Positions 35,758 through 44,440 of a stretch of DNA of 64,000 nucleotides are shown piece after piece. The translations under genes were made by a program, and so were the position numbers. Within the stretch, counting starts at the first letter, position 1; each line of letters begins with the position of its first letter. This stretch comes from Mycobacterium sp. 3519A (lineage in GTDB: Bacteria; Actinomycetota; Actinomycetes; Mycobacteriales; Mycobacteriaceae). The stretch lies in NCBI RefSeq assembly GCF_900240945.1, contig NZ_OESG01000013.1:1302001-1366000 (forward strand), read 5' to 3'. The notes under the pieces are model-generated. The model made no database searches, had not been told where the DNA came from, and was given only the letters and a program-made list of their open reading frames with translations.

Positions 35758-38193
35758 TCAGCTCAACTGATCTCTGACGGCCGTGGCGCTGTCGGCCGCC
35801 AGCAGCGTGTTCACCACGCGCTGTGCACTTCCTGTGTCCGTGTCGCGGACGGCCTCTTTCGTGCCGGGTATCGCCGGGGGAGTGACGCTCAGCGAGTCGA
35901 CGCCCAATCCGAGCAGCAGTGCGACGGCCCGCTCATCGGCCGCGAATTCGCCGCAGACCGATACGGACGCGTTGCCTGCCGCTCCTTGGCAGGTGGCTTT
36001 GATGAGGTGCAGCAGGGCGGGATCGAACGTGTCGCCGATGGACGCCACCGCATCGTTGTTGCGGTCGGCGGCCATGGTGTACTGCGTCAGGTCATTGGTG
36101 CCGATGGAGAAGAAGTCGACGTGCCTGGCGAACGCGGCCGCCTTGAGAGCGGCCGCCGGCACCTCGACCATCATCCCGACCTGCAACCCGGCGGGACGTT
36201 CGCCGCCCGCGCGACTGATCGCCGTGTCCAAAAGCTCACGGGCTGAAAACAATTCGTCGAGTGTGGCGATCATCGGGAACATGATGCTGACGGGTGTCTG
36301 CCGTGCTACGAGCACCATCGCCAACAGTTGATCGGTCAACAGGTCCGGATGTGCCAGCGACAGCCGGATGCCGCGTACGCCGAGATACGGATTCATCTCG
36401 GCGGGCGCAGGCAGGAACTCCAACGGCTTGTCACCACCGACATCCAACGTGCGCAACGTGATTCGCCGTCCATCCAGGGATTCGGCGATCTTGCGATAGA
36501 CAGCCAGCTGCTCCTCCACATCCGGTGCGTCCTGCCTGCCCAGGAACAGGAACTCGGTGCGGACAAGGCCGGCAAGATCAGCGCCGTGCGCGGCGGCGGC
36601 GCGCGCGTCGTCCACCGAACCAACGTTGGCGCCGACCGCGACCGTGACGCCGTTCCGAGTGATCGCGGGTTCGGCGGCACGTGCTTGCGCCTGGTGCTGG
36701 CGCTGCGCGAGTACGGCCGCCTTGTCCTGGAACTCCCGCCGGACGTCCGGTGCCGGGTCGACGATGAACTCGCCACGACCACCGTCGACCGCGACAACTG
36801 TGCCGTCGGGGATCGACAACACCGACGGGCCCGCTCCGACGATCACGGGAATACCTTTGGCCCGCAACAGGATCACGTTGTGGGCATGCGGGCTGCCGAA
36901 CGCAAGTAGTACCGCCGCCACGCGGGTGGGGTCGAGGTCGGCGGCCTCGGCCGGTGTCAGGTCGGCCGCGACCACCACGCCTGTCGGCCCCGGCGAGTTC
37001 TCCGCAGCGCCCATCATCGCCCGCAGCACCTGATCGCCGACCGCGCGCACGTCGTCGGCCCTGGCCTGCAAGTAGGGATCAGGCAGCACGGCGAACTCGG
37101 CGGCCAGGTGCTGGACGGCGGCCGACCACGCCGAGGGCGCGGACGCCCCTTCGTCGATCCGCCTGCGCGCACTGTCGAGCAATGCGGTGTCGTCGAGCAG
37201 CAGCTGGTGGGCGTCGAAGATGGCCGCTTCGGTCTCGCCCACGTCACGCGCGGTGCGGGTGCGCAGTTGGCTGATCGTGCGCCGCACTGACGCGATCGCC
37301 TTGCTGACCCGGCGCCACTCGACGGCGGGCTCGTCAGCGGGCGTGTCGGGAATGTCGACGGGGCCCGACCGTGCCGGGTGGGCGGGTCCGATGCCCAATC
37401 CGGCACCGGCACCGATCGGCGCCGGACGCGTCGTCGGCTGGGCGATGGGCGCCGCCTCGCCGGGGGCCTCGTCGAAGTTGCGGGCGGCCAACGCCAGGAT
37501 GTGGTCGAGCGATTCGGCTGCCTGACTGCCGGAAACGCGCACTTCGACTTCGTCGCCTGACCGCACACCGAGGGTGGCGATCTTCGAAAGGCTGCCCGCG
37601 TCAACCCATTCGGATTCGGTTCGGCGGTTGCGGATCCGTGCGTGTGCGTCGCGACGGCGCACCTCTTGCACCAGTCGGGCGGCGGGACGGGCGTGCAATC
37701 CGTGCGGATTGTTGACGACGAAGGTGCCGACGAGTTCGTCGGCGTCGAGGTCGTTGTCGGGGGTGGCCGTCGGCGCGGACCCGAGGTGGCCGATCTTTCC
37801 CGCCAACGCACCTGCGGCCTCCGCGGCCACCTCGCTGCTGTCCGCGCCGTTGGCCGCCGCCACCGCCGCGACCACCAGGCCCTCCACCAGCGGTGCTGGA
37901 CAGAGCACCACGCGGTCGCGGATCTCGTCGTCGAGAAGTTCGAGCGCCAACTCGGCCGACAGCACCGCACTGCCGAGGTCCATCAACACCACCACGCCCG
38001 CGCCCTGGTCCGCGGCGTTGATCGCGTCGACGATCTGCGCTGCGTCCGTCCCGAACGTGGTGTCGTCGAGGCCCGCGGCGACGGCGATGCGAATCTGCTT
38101 GCCGTGCAACATCTCCTGGGCCAACGCCACCGCCGCCCTTGCCAGCGCACGGCTATGCGACACGACGACGATCCCGACGGTCACCGGACTCAC
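35758..38193 (-). CDS. dhaM: PTS-dependent dihydroxyacetone kinase phosphotransferase, fused EIIA-HPr-EI
   Basis: GTG 38193 overlaps the dhaL stop; 811 residues. Domains: mannose-type EIIA (1-130, His13 in VVSHSRALAR), HPr (about 154-245, His167 in NPHGLHARPA) and full-length enzyme I (about 265-811, phospho-His438 in PHAHNVILLRAKGIP). The PEP-binding part is complete: LRTEFLFLGR, GTNDLTQYTMAADRN and Cys747 in SVCGEF. E. coli DhaM has only the N-terminal part of EI, so this one can in principle take phosphate from PEP by itself. It recharges the ADP held in DhaL. Confidence 0.93.
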   Translation of the reverse strand: MSPVTVGIVVVSHSRALARAAVALAQEMLHGKQIRIAVAAGLDDTTFGTDAAQIVDAINAADQGAGVVVLMDLGSAVLSAELALELLDDEIRDRVVLCPAPLVEGLVVAAVAAANGADSSEVAAEAAGALAGKIGHLGSAPTATPDNDLDADELVGTFVVNNPHGLHARPAARLVQEVRRRDAHARIRNRRTESEWVDAGSLSKIATLGVRSGDEVEVRVSGSQAAESLDHILALAARNFDEAPGEAAPIAQPTTRPAPIGAGAGLGIGPAHPARSGPVDIPDTPADEPAVEWRRVSKAIASVRRTISQLRTRTARDVGETEAAIFDAHQLLLDDTALLDSARRRIDEGASAPSAWSAAVQHLAAEFAVLPDPYLQARADDVRAVGDQVLRAMMGAAENSPGPTGVVVAADLTPAEAADLDPTRVAAVLLAFGSPHAHNVILLRAKGIPVIVGAGPSVLSIPDGTVVAVDGGRGEFIVDPAPDVRREFQDKAAVLAQRQHQAQARAAEPAITRNGVTVAVGANVGSVDDARAAAAHGADLAGLVRTEFLFLGRQDAPDVEEQLAVYRKIAESLDGRRITLRTLDVGGDKPLEFLPAPAEMNPYLGVRGIRLSLAHPDLLTDQLLAMVLVARQTPVSIMFPMIATLDELFSARELLDTAISRAGGERPAGLQVGMMVEVPAAALKAAAFARHVDFFSIGTNDLTQYTMAADRNNDAVASIGDTFDPALLHLIKATCQGAAGNASVSVCGEFAADERAVALLLGLGVDSLSVTPPAIPGTKEAVRDTDTGSAQRVVNTLLAADSATAVRDQLS

Positions 38194-38822
38194 CCGCCTG
38201 TCGCGAAGGCCGAAGCCGCCGCCGCGATCAGCATCGCCGCAGACGTGGCGCCAGGATCGACGTGGCCGACACTGCGCTGACCGAGGTAGCTGGCACGGCC
38301 CTTGCGGGCAACCATGGATTCGGTGTCGTCGCGCCCCTTTTCGGCTGCCACGGTGGCATCGGCGAGCGCGACCGCGAGGCTCTCCCCGGACGCCAATGCC
38401 GCGTCGAGCGCGTCCAGGCCGGGCGAAAGAGCGTCGAACATCGTCTTGTCGCCGGCTTCGGCGCGACCACGCTGCACCACACCCTCGATACCGGCGCGCA
38501 AGGCCTTTGCGAACGTCGCCGCATCGACACTGTCGTCGGTGCCGAGTGCGCCTGCCATGCGCAGGAAGAAGGTGCCATACAGCGGGCCGCTGGCGCCGCC
38601 GACCGACTTCACCAGGGTCATGCCCACCTGTTTGCACAATGCGGACATGTCGGAAGGCGCGGCATCGTCGAGGGCCGCCGACACGGCCGTCATGCCGCGT
38701 TGCATGTTGATGCCGTGGTCGGCGTCGCCGATGGCCGCGTCCAAATCGGTGAGCGCTTGCGCGTTTTCGTCGATGACGCGTGCGTATTCACGAATCCAAG
38801 CGGTGAGCTGCGCCAGGTCCAT
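38190..38822 (-). CDS. dhaL: Dihydroxyacetone kinase, ADP-binding subunit
   Basis: A 210-residue all-alpha protein. The three Mg-ADP aspartates are Asp28, Asp33 and Asp35 in LDAAIGDADHGINM. Glycine-rich nucleotide loops GGASGPLYG and RASYLGQRSVGHVDPGA are present. It transfers phosphate from DhaM to the substrate on DhaK. Its ATG directly follows the dhaK stop and its stop overlaps the dhaM GTG. Confidence 0.95.
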   Translation of the reverse strand: MDLAQLTAWIREYARVIDENAQALTDLDAAIGDADHGINMQRGMTAVSAALDDAAPSDMSALCKQVGMTLVKSVGGASGPLYGTFFLRMAGALGTDDSVDAATFAKALRAGIEGVVQRGRAEAGDKTMFDALSPGLDALDAALASGESLAVALADATVAAEKGRDDTESMVARKGRASYLGQRSVGHVDPGATSAAMLIAAAASAFATGG

Positions 38823-39821
38823 TCAGCATCCCCTCCGCAGTGCCGGCGTGTTGACGGGATGGTCCCACAGTCGCAGCAACTCGTCGTCGGCGCGCAGCAG
38901 CGTCACCGAACAGCCCGCCATGTCGAGGCTGGTGATGTACGGGCCGACCAGTGACCGGGCGATCCTGACCCCCGCCTTGTCGAGGATCGCAGCGAATTCC
39001 GCGTACATGACGTACAACTCGATCAGCGGGGTGGCGCCCATGCTGTTGACGAAGAGGATCACGCCGTCGTCTCCCGCGAAGTCGAGGTCGGCGAGCACCG
39101 GGTCGAGCATCAATTCGGCCACCGCCCGCGCGGACTGCATGGGCATCCGCTGCCGGCCCGGCTCACCGTGAATGCCGATGCCGACCTCGATTTCGGTGTC
39201 GGACAGGTCGAACGTCGGATGCCCGACCGCGGGCACCGTGCACGAGGTCAGTGCGACACCCATGCTGCGGGACGCCGCGTTGACGCGCCGTGCCACGTCC
39301 GCGACTTCGGGCAGGCTGCGTCCCTGATCCGCTGCGGCACCGGCGATCTTCTCCACCAGCACCGTCGCGCCCACGCCGCGACGCCCCGCGGTGTAGGTGC
39401 TGTCTTGCACCGCGACGTCATCGTCGACGACAACCGATTCGACCGTGATCCCTTCCGCGTCGGCCAGTTCGGCGGCCATCTCGAAGTTCATCACGTCGCC
39501 GGTGTAGTTCTTCACGATGTGCAGCACCCCGGCGCCGCCGTCGACGTTCTTGGTCGCCTCGAGCATCTGGTCGGGCACCGGCGAGGTGAAAACCTCACCG
39601 GCACAAGCGGCGTCGAGCATGCCTCGGCCGACGAAGCCGCCGTGCAGCGGTTCGTGACCCGATCCTCCACCGGAGATCAGCCCCACCTTGCCGTCGACCG
39701 GCGCGTCGCCGCGGTAGACGATCCGGTTGGCGTGGTCGATGCGCAGTTCGGGGTGCGCTGTGGCCATCCCGCGCAGGGCCTCGGCGATGACGTCGGCGGG
39801 ATCGTTGATGAGTTTCTTCAT
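38823..39821 (-). CDS. dhaK: Dihydroxyacetone kinase, substrate-binding subunit
   Basis: ATG 39821 follows GGAG; 332 residues. The covalent substrate His is His218 in GIGIHGEPG, the same number as in E. coli Dha[14 protein letters not shown] and [13 protein letters not shown] are family signatures. It binds dihydroxyacetone as a hemiaminal for phosphorylation. It lies between glpF and dhaL in one operon, so it probably serves glycerol or dihydroxyacetone use. Confidence 0.96.
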   Translation of the reverse strand: MKKLINDPADVIAEALRGMATAHPELRIDHANRIVYRGDAPVDGKVGLISGGGSGHEPLHGGFVGRGMLDAACAGEVFTSPVPDQMLEATKNVDGGAGVLHIVKNYTGDVMNFEMAAELADAEGITVESVVVDDDVAVQDSTYTAGRRGVGATVLVEKIAGAAADQGRSLPEVADVARRVNAASRSMGVALTSCTVPAVGHPTFDLSDTEIEVGIGIHGEPGRQRMPMQSARAVAELMLDPVLADLDFAGDDGVILFVNSMGATPLIELYVMYAEFAAILDKAGVRIARSLVGPYITSLDMAGCSVTLLRADDELLRLWDHPVNTPALRRGC

Positions 39822-39832
39822 GTTCGGGCTCC

Positions 39833-40594
39833 TCAGGCGGCAGTGGTGGCTTCGGCGGGAACGGCGACAGCGGCCGGTGCGTCGTCGGCCCTGGTCCTGG
39901 AGATCGCGACGTAGGCGAACGCGGCGAGCACACCGGCAAGGCATTCGGCCGCGAGGTAGACCGGCAATTGGCTCCACGAGACCGAGCCACCCGCGATCTG
40001 CTGGACGAGCATGGGGCCGAACGTGCGGGCCGGATTGATCGACGCGCCCGTGGTGGGTGCCACCGGGATGATCGCCGCGAACACCACCAAACCGATGGCG
40101 ACACCGGCGAAACCCGCCGAGGCCTTGCGGTGTATCACGCCGAAGACGGTGAACACGAGAATGAACGTACCCACGAATTCGGCGAAGAAGGCCTGTACGG
40201 GAGAGACGCTCGCGGAATACGTCGCGACTCCCAGTCCGGCATCGCGGGCGGCCGTGCCGAGTACGCCGAGGATCGCCCCCGCGCCGGCGACCGCACCGAC
40301 GACCTGCGCGGCGATGTACGCGGGCACGCGGGACCACGGGAAGTTGCCCGTCGCCGCGAGGCCGAGGGTGACGGCGGGGTTGATGTGGTTTCCGGAGATG
40401 TGCCCGAGCGCGTAGATCGTCGCCACCACGACGGTCGCGAACGCGAACGAGATCATGCCGAGATCGGCCATGGTGAACGGTGCGTCCCCGTTGACGATGA
40501 TCGTGGCGGGCACCGATCCGACGCCGATGAAGACCAGGAACGCGGTGCCGAAGGCTTCGGCCGCGAGTTTCTGGATGAGCGAGGGTTCGTCCAT
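39833..40594 (-). CDS. glpF: Aquaglyceroporin (glycerol facilitator)
   Basis: ATG 40594 follows GGAGA; 253 residues with six membrane helices. Both NPA boxes are intact: GNHINPAVTLG and GASINPARTFG. It lets glycerol or dihydroxyacetone enter by diffusion, feeding the downstream DhaKLM kinase. First gene of the operon; an inverted repeat and a divergent IclR gene lie upstream. Confidence 0.92.
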   Translation of the reverse strand: MDEPSLIQKLAAEAFGTAFLVFIGVGSVPATIIVNGDAPFTMADLGMISFAFATVVVATIYALGHISGNHINPAVTLGLAATGNFPWSRVPAYIAAQVVGAVAGAGAILGVLGTAARDAGLGVATYSASVSPVQAFFAEFVGTFILVFTVFGVIHRKASAGFAGVAIGLVVFAAIIPVAPTTGASINPARTFGPMLVQQIAGGSVSWSQLPVYLAAECLAGVLAAFAYVAISRTRADDAPAAVAVPAEATTAA

Positions 40595-40630
40595 GACGTT
40601 CTCCGTCCGGTGGTCGACTATCTCGGATAG

Positions 40631-40649
40631 CATTCGATAATGTCGAATG
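40631..40649. promoter_or_regulatory. Inverted repeat in the glpF/iclR divergent promoter
   Basis: CATTCGA (40631-40637), TAATG, TCGAATG (40643-40649) is perfect. It lies 36 bp upstream of glpF and 64 bp upstream of the IclR gene, the expected place for the regulator. Confidence 0.7.
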
Positions 40650-40713
40650 TGATCTGGACCATACGCTTATGCTTCGGTCACCACAAGAGGTCATTTCCAG
40701 GAAAGGTGGACGC

Positions 40714-41460
40714 ATGATCCAGGCGGTGGATCGCGCGCTGCGCATCCTCACGGTGCTGCAAGGCGGCCGTCGGATGAGCCTCGGCGAGATCGCGGCCGCC
40801 ATCGACCTGGCGCCGTCCACCGTCCACGGGCTGGTGCGCACCCTGTTGGCACACGGCATGGTGCAGCAGGAACTCGACTCCGGTCGCTACCGGCTCGGGC
40901 CAGCCACCTTGCGGCTCGGCAACGTCTACCTGGACACCCTCGAACTGCGTTCACGGGTGGCCATCTGGGCCGAGGGGCTGGCCCGACGGACCGGCTGCGC
41001 GGTGCGCACCGCGGTGCTGCTGTTCGACGAGGTCGTCGTCGTCGCGCATGAGCCAAGGCCCGACGGCACCCGGCAGATGCCCGAGGTCGGGATCGTGATT
41101 CCCGCGCATGCCAGCGCATTGGGCAAGGCGCTGTTGGCGTTTCAATCCGACTACAAACCGGACGAGCTGCGCAGCATGACGGGGGAGACCGTCACCGACC
41201 CCGCGGTGCTGGCCGACCAGTTGGAGCAGATCCGCATCTCCGGGATAGCGACCGAGGTCGAAGAGGCTGTGCTGGGTGAATGTGCTGCCGCCGCACCGGT
41301 TTTCGACTCATCGGCAGAGGCGACAGGTGCGATCGGGCTGGTGGTGCCCGCCGCGCGGTGGCCGCTGGATCCCGAAGCCATCGACGCGCTGCGTGACACC
41401 GCCCGCACGGTGTCGCGCGAACTCGGATCTCCGGTGTGGCCGCCACGCCGGTCCTGTTGA
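40714..41460 (+). CDS. IclR-family regulator of the glpF-dhaKLM operon
   Basis: ATG 40714 is preceded by AGGAAAGGTGG; 248 residues. The winged helix reads ALRILTVLQGGRRMSLGEIA, then DLAPSTVHGLVRTLLAHG. The effector domain carries VGIVIPAHASALGKALLAF. GylR-like IclR proteins control glycerol genes in Streptomyces, which fits the divergent glpF. An in-frame ATG at 40669 was rejected for lack of a ribosome site. Confidence 0.9.
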   Translation: MIQAVDRALRILTVLQGGRRMSLGEIAAAIDLAPSTVHGLVRTLLAHGMVQQELDSGRYRLGPATLRLGNVYLDTLELRSRVAIWAEGLARRTGCAVRTAVLLFDEVVVVAHEPRPDGTRQMPEVGIVIPAHASALGKALLAFQSDYKPDELRSMTGETVTDPAVLADQLEQIRISGIATEVEEAVLGECAAAAPVFDSSAEATGAIGLVVPAARWPLDPEAIDALRDTARTVSRELGSPVWPPRRSC

Positions 41461-41478
41461 TTGACGGAAAGAGGTGCC

Positions 41479-42306
41479 ATGAGCGTCTGGTTTGTCACCG
41501 GTGCGAACCGCGGATTCGGAGCGGAGATCGTCGAGAAGGCCCTTGCCGCAGGGCATTCGGTCGTCGCGACCGCGCGGAACCCGGCAGGGGTCAGCGCACG
41601 GTTCCCCGATGCTGGTGACCGGTTGCTGCCCGTGGCGCTCGACGTGCTCGACGAGGCGCAGGCGGCCGCGGCGGTCGAGGCGGCCGTAGAGCGATTCGGC
41701 CGCATCGATGTCGTGGTCAACAACGCGGGCCGCGGCCTGTTGTCGGCGGTCGAGGAGGCCAGCGACGCCGCCGCGCGGGCGGTGTTCGACACCAACGTCT
41801 TCGGCATCCTCAACGTGCTGCGCGCGGTCCTTCCGACGCTGCGGGCACAACGGTCGGGCCGCATCGTCAACCTGTCCTCGATCGGCGGGTTCAGGGCGTC
41901 GGCAGGCTGGGGCGTCTACTGCGCCACGAAGTTCGCGGTGGAGGCCATCTCCGAAGCGCTTGCGGGCGAAGTGGGTCCGCTCGGTATCGACGTCATCATC
42001 GTCGAGCCCGGCTACTTCCGCACCGACTTCCTCGACGCGTCGAGCCTGGACACCGAGGGCACGGTCATCGACGACTACGCCGAGACCGCCGGTGCGGTCA
42101 GGCAGCATGCCGCCGACGCGAACCACGCGCAGCCAGGCGACCCGGTGAAGGCGGCGGCGGCGATCGTGGAGATCGCGTCGGCCGAGCGGCCGCCACTGCG
42201 TATCCAATTGGGTCGCGATTCGTTCGGCGCCGTCGCGGAGAAGCTTCAGTTCGTGGCCGAGGAGCAGAAGGCGTGGCGGGAGTTGGCCATTTCGACGGAC
42301 ATCTAA
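41479..42306 (+). CDS. Short-chain dehydrogenase/reductase
   Basis: ATG 41479 after AAAGAGG; 275 residues. Classical SDR motifs: TGANRGFG for NAD(P), NNAG, catalytic Ser in LSSIGGF and YCATK for Tyr and Lys. The subfamily (DUF-free, tail QPGDPVKAAAAI) is the same as the broken remnant at 12637. It follows the IclR gene by 18 bp but its substrate and any link to glycerol are unknown. Confidence 0.92.
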   Translation: MSVWFVTGANRGFGAEIVEKALAAGHSVVATARNPAGVSARFPDAGDRLLPVALDVLDEAQAAAAVEAAVERFGRIDVVVNNAGRGLLSAVEEASDAAARAVFDTNVFGILNVLRAVLPTLRAQRSGRIVNLSSIGGFRASAGWGVYCATKFAVEAISEALAGEVGPLGIDVIIVEPGYFRTDFLDASSLDTEGTVIDDYAETAGAVRQHAADANHAQPGDPVKAAAAIVEIASAERPPLRIQLGRDSFGAVAEKLQFVAEEQKAWRELAISTDI

Positions 42307-42315
42307 CCCCTTGGG

Positions 42316-42378
42316 CGCCGAACGTGAGCTCACGCTCGACTTTTTCGCGATTTTTCGTGCATAAGCTCACGTTCGGCG
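42316..42378. repeat. Palindromic repeat, copy 1, left of the DUF559 gene
   Basis: Arms GCCGAACGTGAGCT (42317-42330) and AGCTCACGTTCGGC (42364-42377) are perfect, extendable by one pair. The 33-nt loop contains CTCGACTTTTTCGCG and ATTTTTCG. A near-identical unit lies at 43282-43342. Copy 1 sits between the SDR stop and the DUF559 stop codon. Confidence 0.9.
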
Positions 42379-42379
42379 G

Positions 42380-43243
42380 CTAGACGGGAGCCCCCGCCGC
42401 GCATAGCGCCGCGCGGGTGCGCGTGACTATGGTCTGGCGTCGATAACGGATCATGTCAGAGCTGACACGGACGATGCGCCAGCCGAGAGCTACCGCCTCC
42501 GCGTGCCAGTCGATGTCGTTGGCGCGTATGCCCGGTTCAGCCCAATGTTGAATGCCGTCGTACTCAACCCCGACCTTCCAGTCCTCCCAACCCATGTCGA
42601 TTCGGTGGACGAATTCGCCGAAGTCATCGAAGATGTTGATCTGCGTGCGATGCGGCCGCAGTCCGGCATCGGTCAGGATCAGCCGCGTGCGTGTCTCCTG
42701 TGGTGACTCCGCGCCGGCGTCGGCCAAGTTCAGCACCTCGCGTAACTGCACCGTCCCGCGTGCCCCGAGGTGGCGGCCCGCGATCGATTCAATCTCTCCG
42801 GTCTTGACGTCGGTGGCTTGCATCAGCGCGTCGACTCGGATGACGGCCATCGTTTTGCCGCGACTCCGACCGAGGTCGAAGCCTGTGCGTGCCGGTGACG
42901 TGACGGATATTCCGCGTACGAGGCAGGTTTCGTCGTCGGCCAGCGCGTCGCTGTGCAGGACGATGCCGTTGGTCTTGTGTCGACTCGGCTGATTCAATTC
43001 GGCCGGCGCTTTCGCATCGATCCACCGCGAACCGAGCAATGCGGCTGCTGAGAGTCCGGCCACTGTGGCCCGACGCCCCGACCAAAGCCAGGCGGCAACT
43101 GCCTTGTCGGCAGCGGTCAGCGCCTGGCCTTTCGGCACGTAGACGTTGCGAAACACCGCGTCATACTGTGTGCCTAGCTGGTAGCGGTTGACCTCGCCAC
43201 GAGCCAACGCTTCGGTGCCCAGAAACGGCCAGTCGAATGCCAC
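42380..43243 (-). CDS. DUF559 (Vsr-like nuclease fold) protein with AbiEi-like N-terminus
   Basis: A 287-residue protein. The first 100 residues resemble the AbiEi-type winged-helix region (EALARGEVNRYQLGTQYDAV, FRNVYVPKGQALTAADK, AAWLWSGRRATVAGLSAAAL). The C-terminal 110 residues look like DUF559, a Vsr/PD-(D/E)xK-type nuclease fold: ESPQETRTRLIL, HRIDMGWEDWKVGVEYDG, then RVSSDMIRYRR. Candidate metal residues are Glu in ESPQE, Asp in DMGW and Glu/Asp in VEYDG. No partner toxin gene lies beside it. It is bracketed by two copies of a 61-bp palindrome. Function unproven. Confidence 0.75.
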   Translation of the reverse strand: MAFDWPFLGTEALARGEVNRYQLGTQYDAVFRNVYVPKGQALTAADKAVAAWLWSGRRATVAGLSAAALLGSRWIDAKAPAELNQPSRHKTNGIVLHSDALADDETCLVRGISVTSPARTGFDLGRSRGKTMAVIRVDALMQATDVKTGEIESIAGRHLGARGTVQLREVLNLADAGAESPQETRTRLILTDAGLRPHRTQINIFDDFGEFVHRIDMGWEDWKVGVEYDGIQHWAEPGIRANDIDWHAEAVALGWRIVRVSSDMIRYRRQTIVTRTRAALCAAGAPV

Positions 43244-43281
43244 CTCTGATATGACGGCGCGACGCTCGCCACGGTTCCCCT

Positions 43282-43342
43282 GCCGAACGTGAGCTCATCC
43301 CCGACTTTTTCGCGATTTTTCGCGCATAAGCTCACGTTCGGC
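43282..43342. repeat. Palindromic repeat, copy 2, right of the DUF559 gene
   Basis: Arms GCCGAACGTGAGCT (43282-43295) and AGCTCACGTTCGGC (43329-43342) are identical to copy 1. The loop differs from copy 1 at about four positions. The right arm supplies the last codons and the TGA of the YbaK-like gene. Confidence 0.9.
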
Positions 43343-43862
43343 GCAGCGTGATGTCCAGCACCTCGGCATTCGGCAGCGTCGCCAGCACGCTGGTGTCCGC
43401 GAGCAGCTTGGAACCGCGAATGCCGCTGCCGATGACCACCCGCTGCTGATCGACGACGTTCGCATCGACCAGTATCGGCCAGTCCGCAGGCGACCCGACG
43501 GGCGTGATGCCGCCATACTCCATCCCGGTGAGGGCCACTGCGTCGTCCATCGACGCGAATGAGATCTTGCGTGCCCCAAGGTGTTTGCGGACGACACCGT
43601 TGACGTCGGCGCGCGTGGTCGCGAGCACGACACACGCGGCGTACCACACACGGTCGGCCCGCCGCGCCTCCACGACTACACAGTTGGCCGAGACGTCCAG
43701 CCCGATGTCGTAGTGGTCGCAGAACGCCGCGGTGTCGGCCAGGTCGGGGTCGATGGCACTGACCCACAGCCCGTCCCGCAGGTGTGGCCGCACTGCGTCG
43801 GCGACGAGGTCGGGCGCCTCGCCGGCCGCAACGAACTCCAGCTTCCCGAGCGTCACCGTCAT
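43332..43862 (-). CDS. YbaK/EbsC-type aminoacyl-tRNA deacylase
   Basis: ATG 43862 overlaps the upstream gene's stop (ATGA); 176 residues. The fold is shown by NCVVVEARRADRVWYAACVV, the basic VRKHLGARKISFAS segment and TGMEYGGITPVGSPADW. The family clears mischarged tRNA, typically Cys- or Ala-tRNA-Pro. Its last residues (RRT) and stop lie within the palindromic repeat at 43282-43342, so the natural C-terminus may have been altered. Confidence 0.85.
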   Translation of the reverse strand: MTVTLGKLEFVAAGEAPDLVADAVRPHLRDGLWVSAIDPDLADTAAFCDHYDIGLDVSANCVVVEARRADRVWYAACVVLATTRADVNGVVRKHLGARKISFASMDDAVALTGMEYGGITPVGSPADWPILVDANVVDQQRVVIGSGIRGSKLLADTSVLATLPNAEVLDITLRRT

Positions 43863-44053
43863 TCCGCGCTGCTCCACCGGTCGCCGATGAAGGCCAGCAG
43901 CGCGGGATCGTCGGAGGTGAACCGGTCGACCTCCTCGCCACCGTCACAGCGCAACAGCCCGACGGTGATGCGGTCTTCAGTGCGGGAAATGACCTGCCAC
44001 ACGGCGCCGGAGTCCTGCCAGCGCTGCAGTTCCGCGGTCCGATCGATGTCCAT
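43859..44053 (-). CDS. Small conserved hypothetical protein
   Basis: 64 residues from ATG 44053 (MDIDRTAELQRWQDSGAVW); an in-frame ATG at 44092 would overlap the divergent DUF488 gene. The sequence is a compact alpha/beta pattern (VWQVISRTEDRITVGLLRCD, then EEVDRFTSDDPALLAFI). It is translationally coupled to the YbaK-like gene. Function unknown. Confidence 0.7.
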   Translation of the reverse strand: MDIDRTAELQRWQDSGAVWQVISRTEDRITVGLLRCDGGEEVDRFTSDDPALLAFIGDRWSSAE

Positions 44054-44072
44054 GGTTCTACGATTCCATCTC

Positions 44073-44432
44073 ATGGGTGCCCGTCGCCGCATCAGGGTCG
44101 CGCGCGTGTACGACGCCCCCGAACCCGACGAGGGTCAGCGCGTCCTCGTCGACCGGCTGTGGCCGCGCGGTTTCCGCAAGGACGATCCGCGGGTCGGCCG
44201 GTGGATACCGAAGGTCGCGGCGTCCACCGAACTGCGCAAGTGGTACGCCCACGACCCGGCACGGTTCGACGACTTCGCCGCCCGGTACGAAGCCGAGTTG
44301 GCGACGGGGGAGAGCGCCGCAGCGCTGGCGGAACTGCGCGACGTCGTGCGCGCCGGCCCGGTCACGCTGGTCACCGCCACCCGCGACCTCGAACTCAGCC
44401 ACCTCGCGGTGCTGGCGCGGATTTTGTCGTAG
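44073..44432 (+). CDS. DUF488 family protein
   Basis: A 119-residue protein. Family signatures are VYDAPEPDEGQRVLVDRLWP, then RGFRK and STELRKWYAHDPARFDDFAA. The C-terminal strand reads PVTLVTATRDLELSHLAVL. DUF488 proteins are widespread, sometimes metal-linked, with no agreed function. It is divergent from the small hypothetical gene by 20 bp. Confidence 0.85.
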   Translation: MGARRRIRVARVYDAPEPDEGQRVLVDRLWPRGFRKDDPRVGRWIPKVAASTELRKWYAHDPARFDDFAARYEAELATGESAAALAELRDVVRAGPVTLVTATRDLELSHLAVLARILS

Positions 44433-44440
44433 TAGGCGGC

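Noticed and set aside
42316..43342. The paired palindromes as ordinary intrinsic terminators
   Set aside because: Both copies are nearly identical over 61 bp including the loop, one ends inside a gene, and T-runs lie in the loop rather than after the stem.
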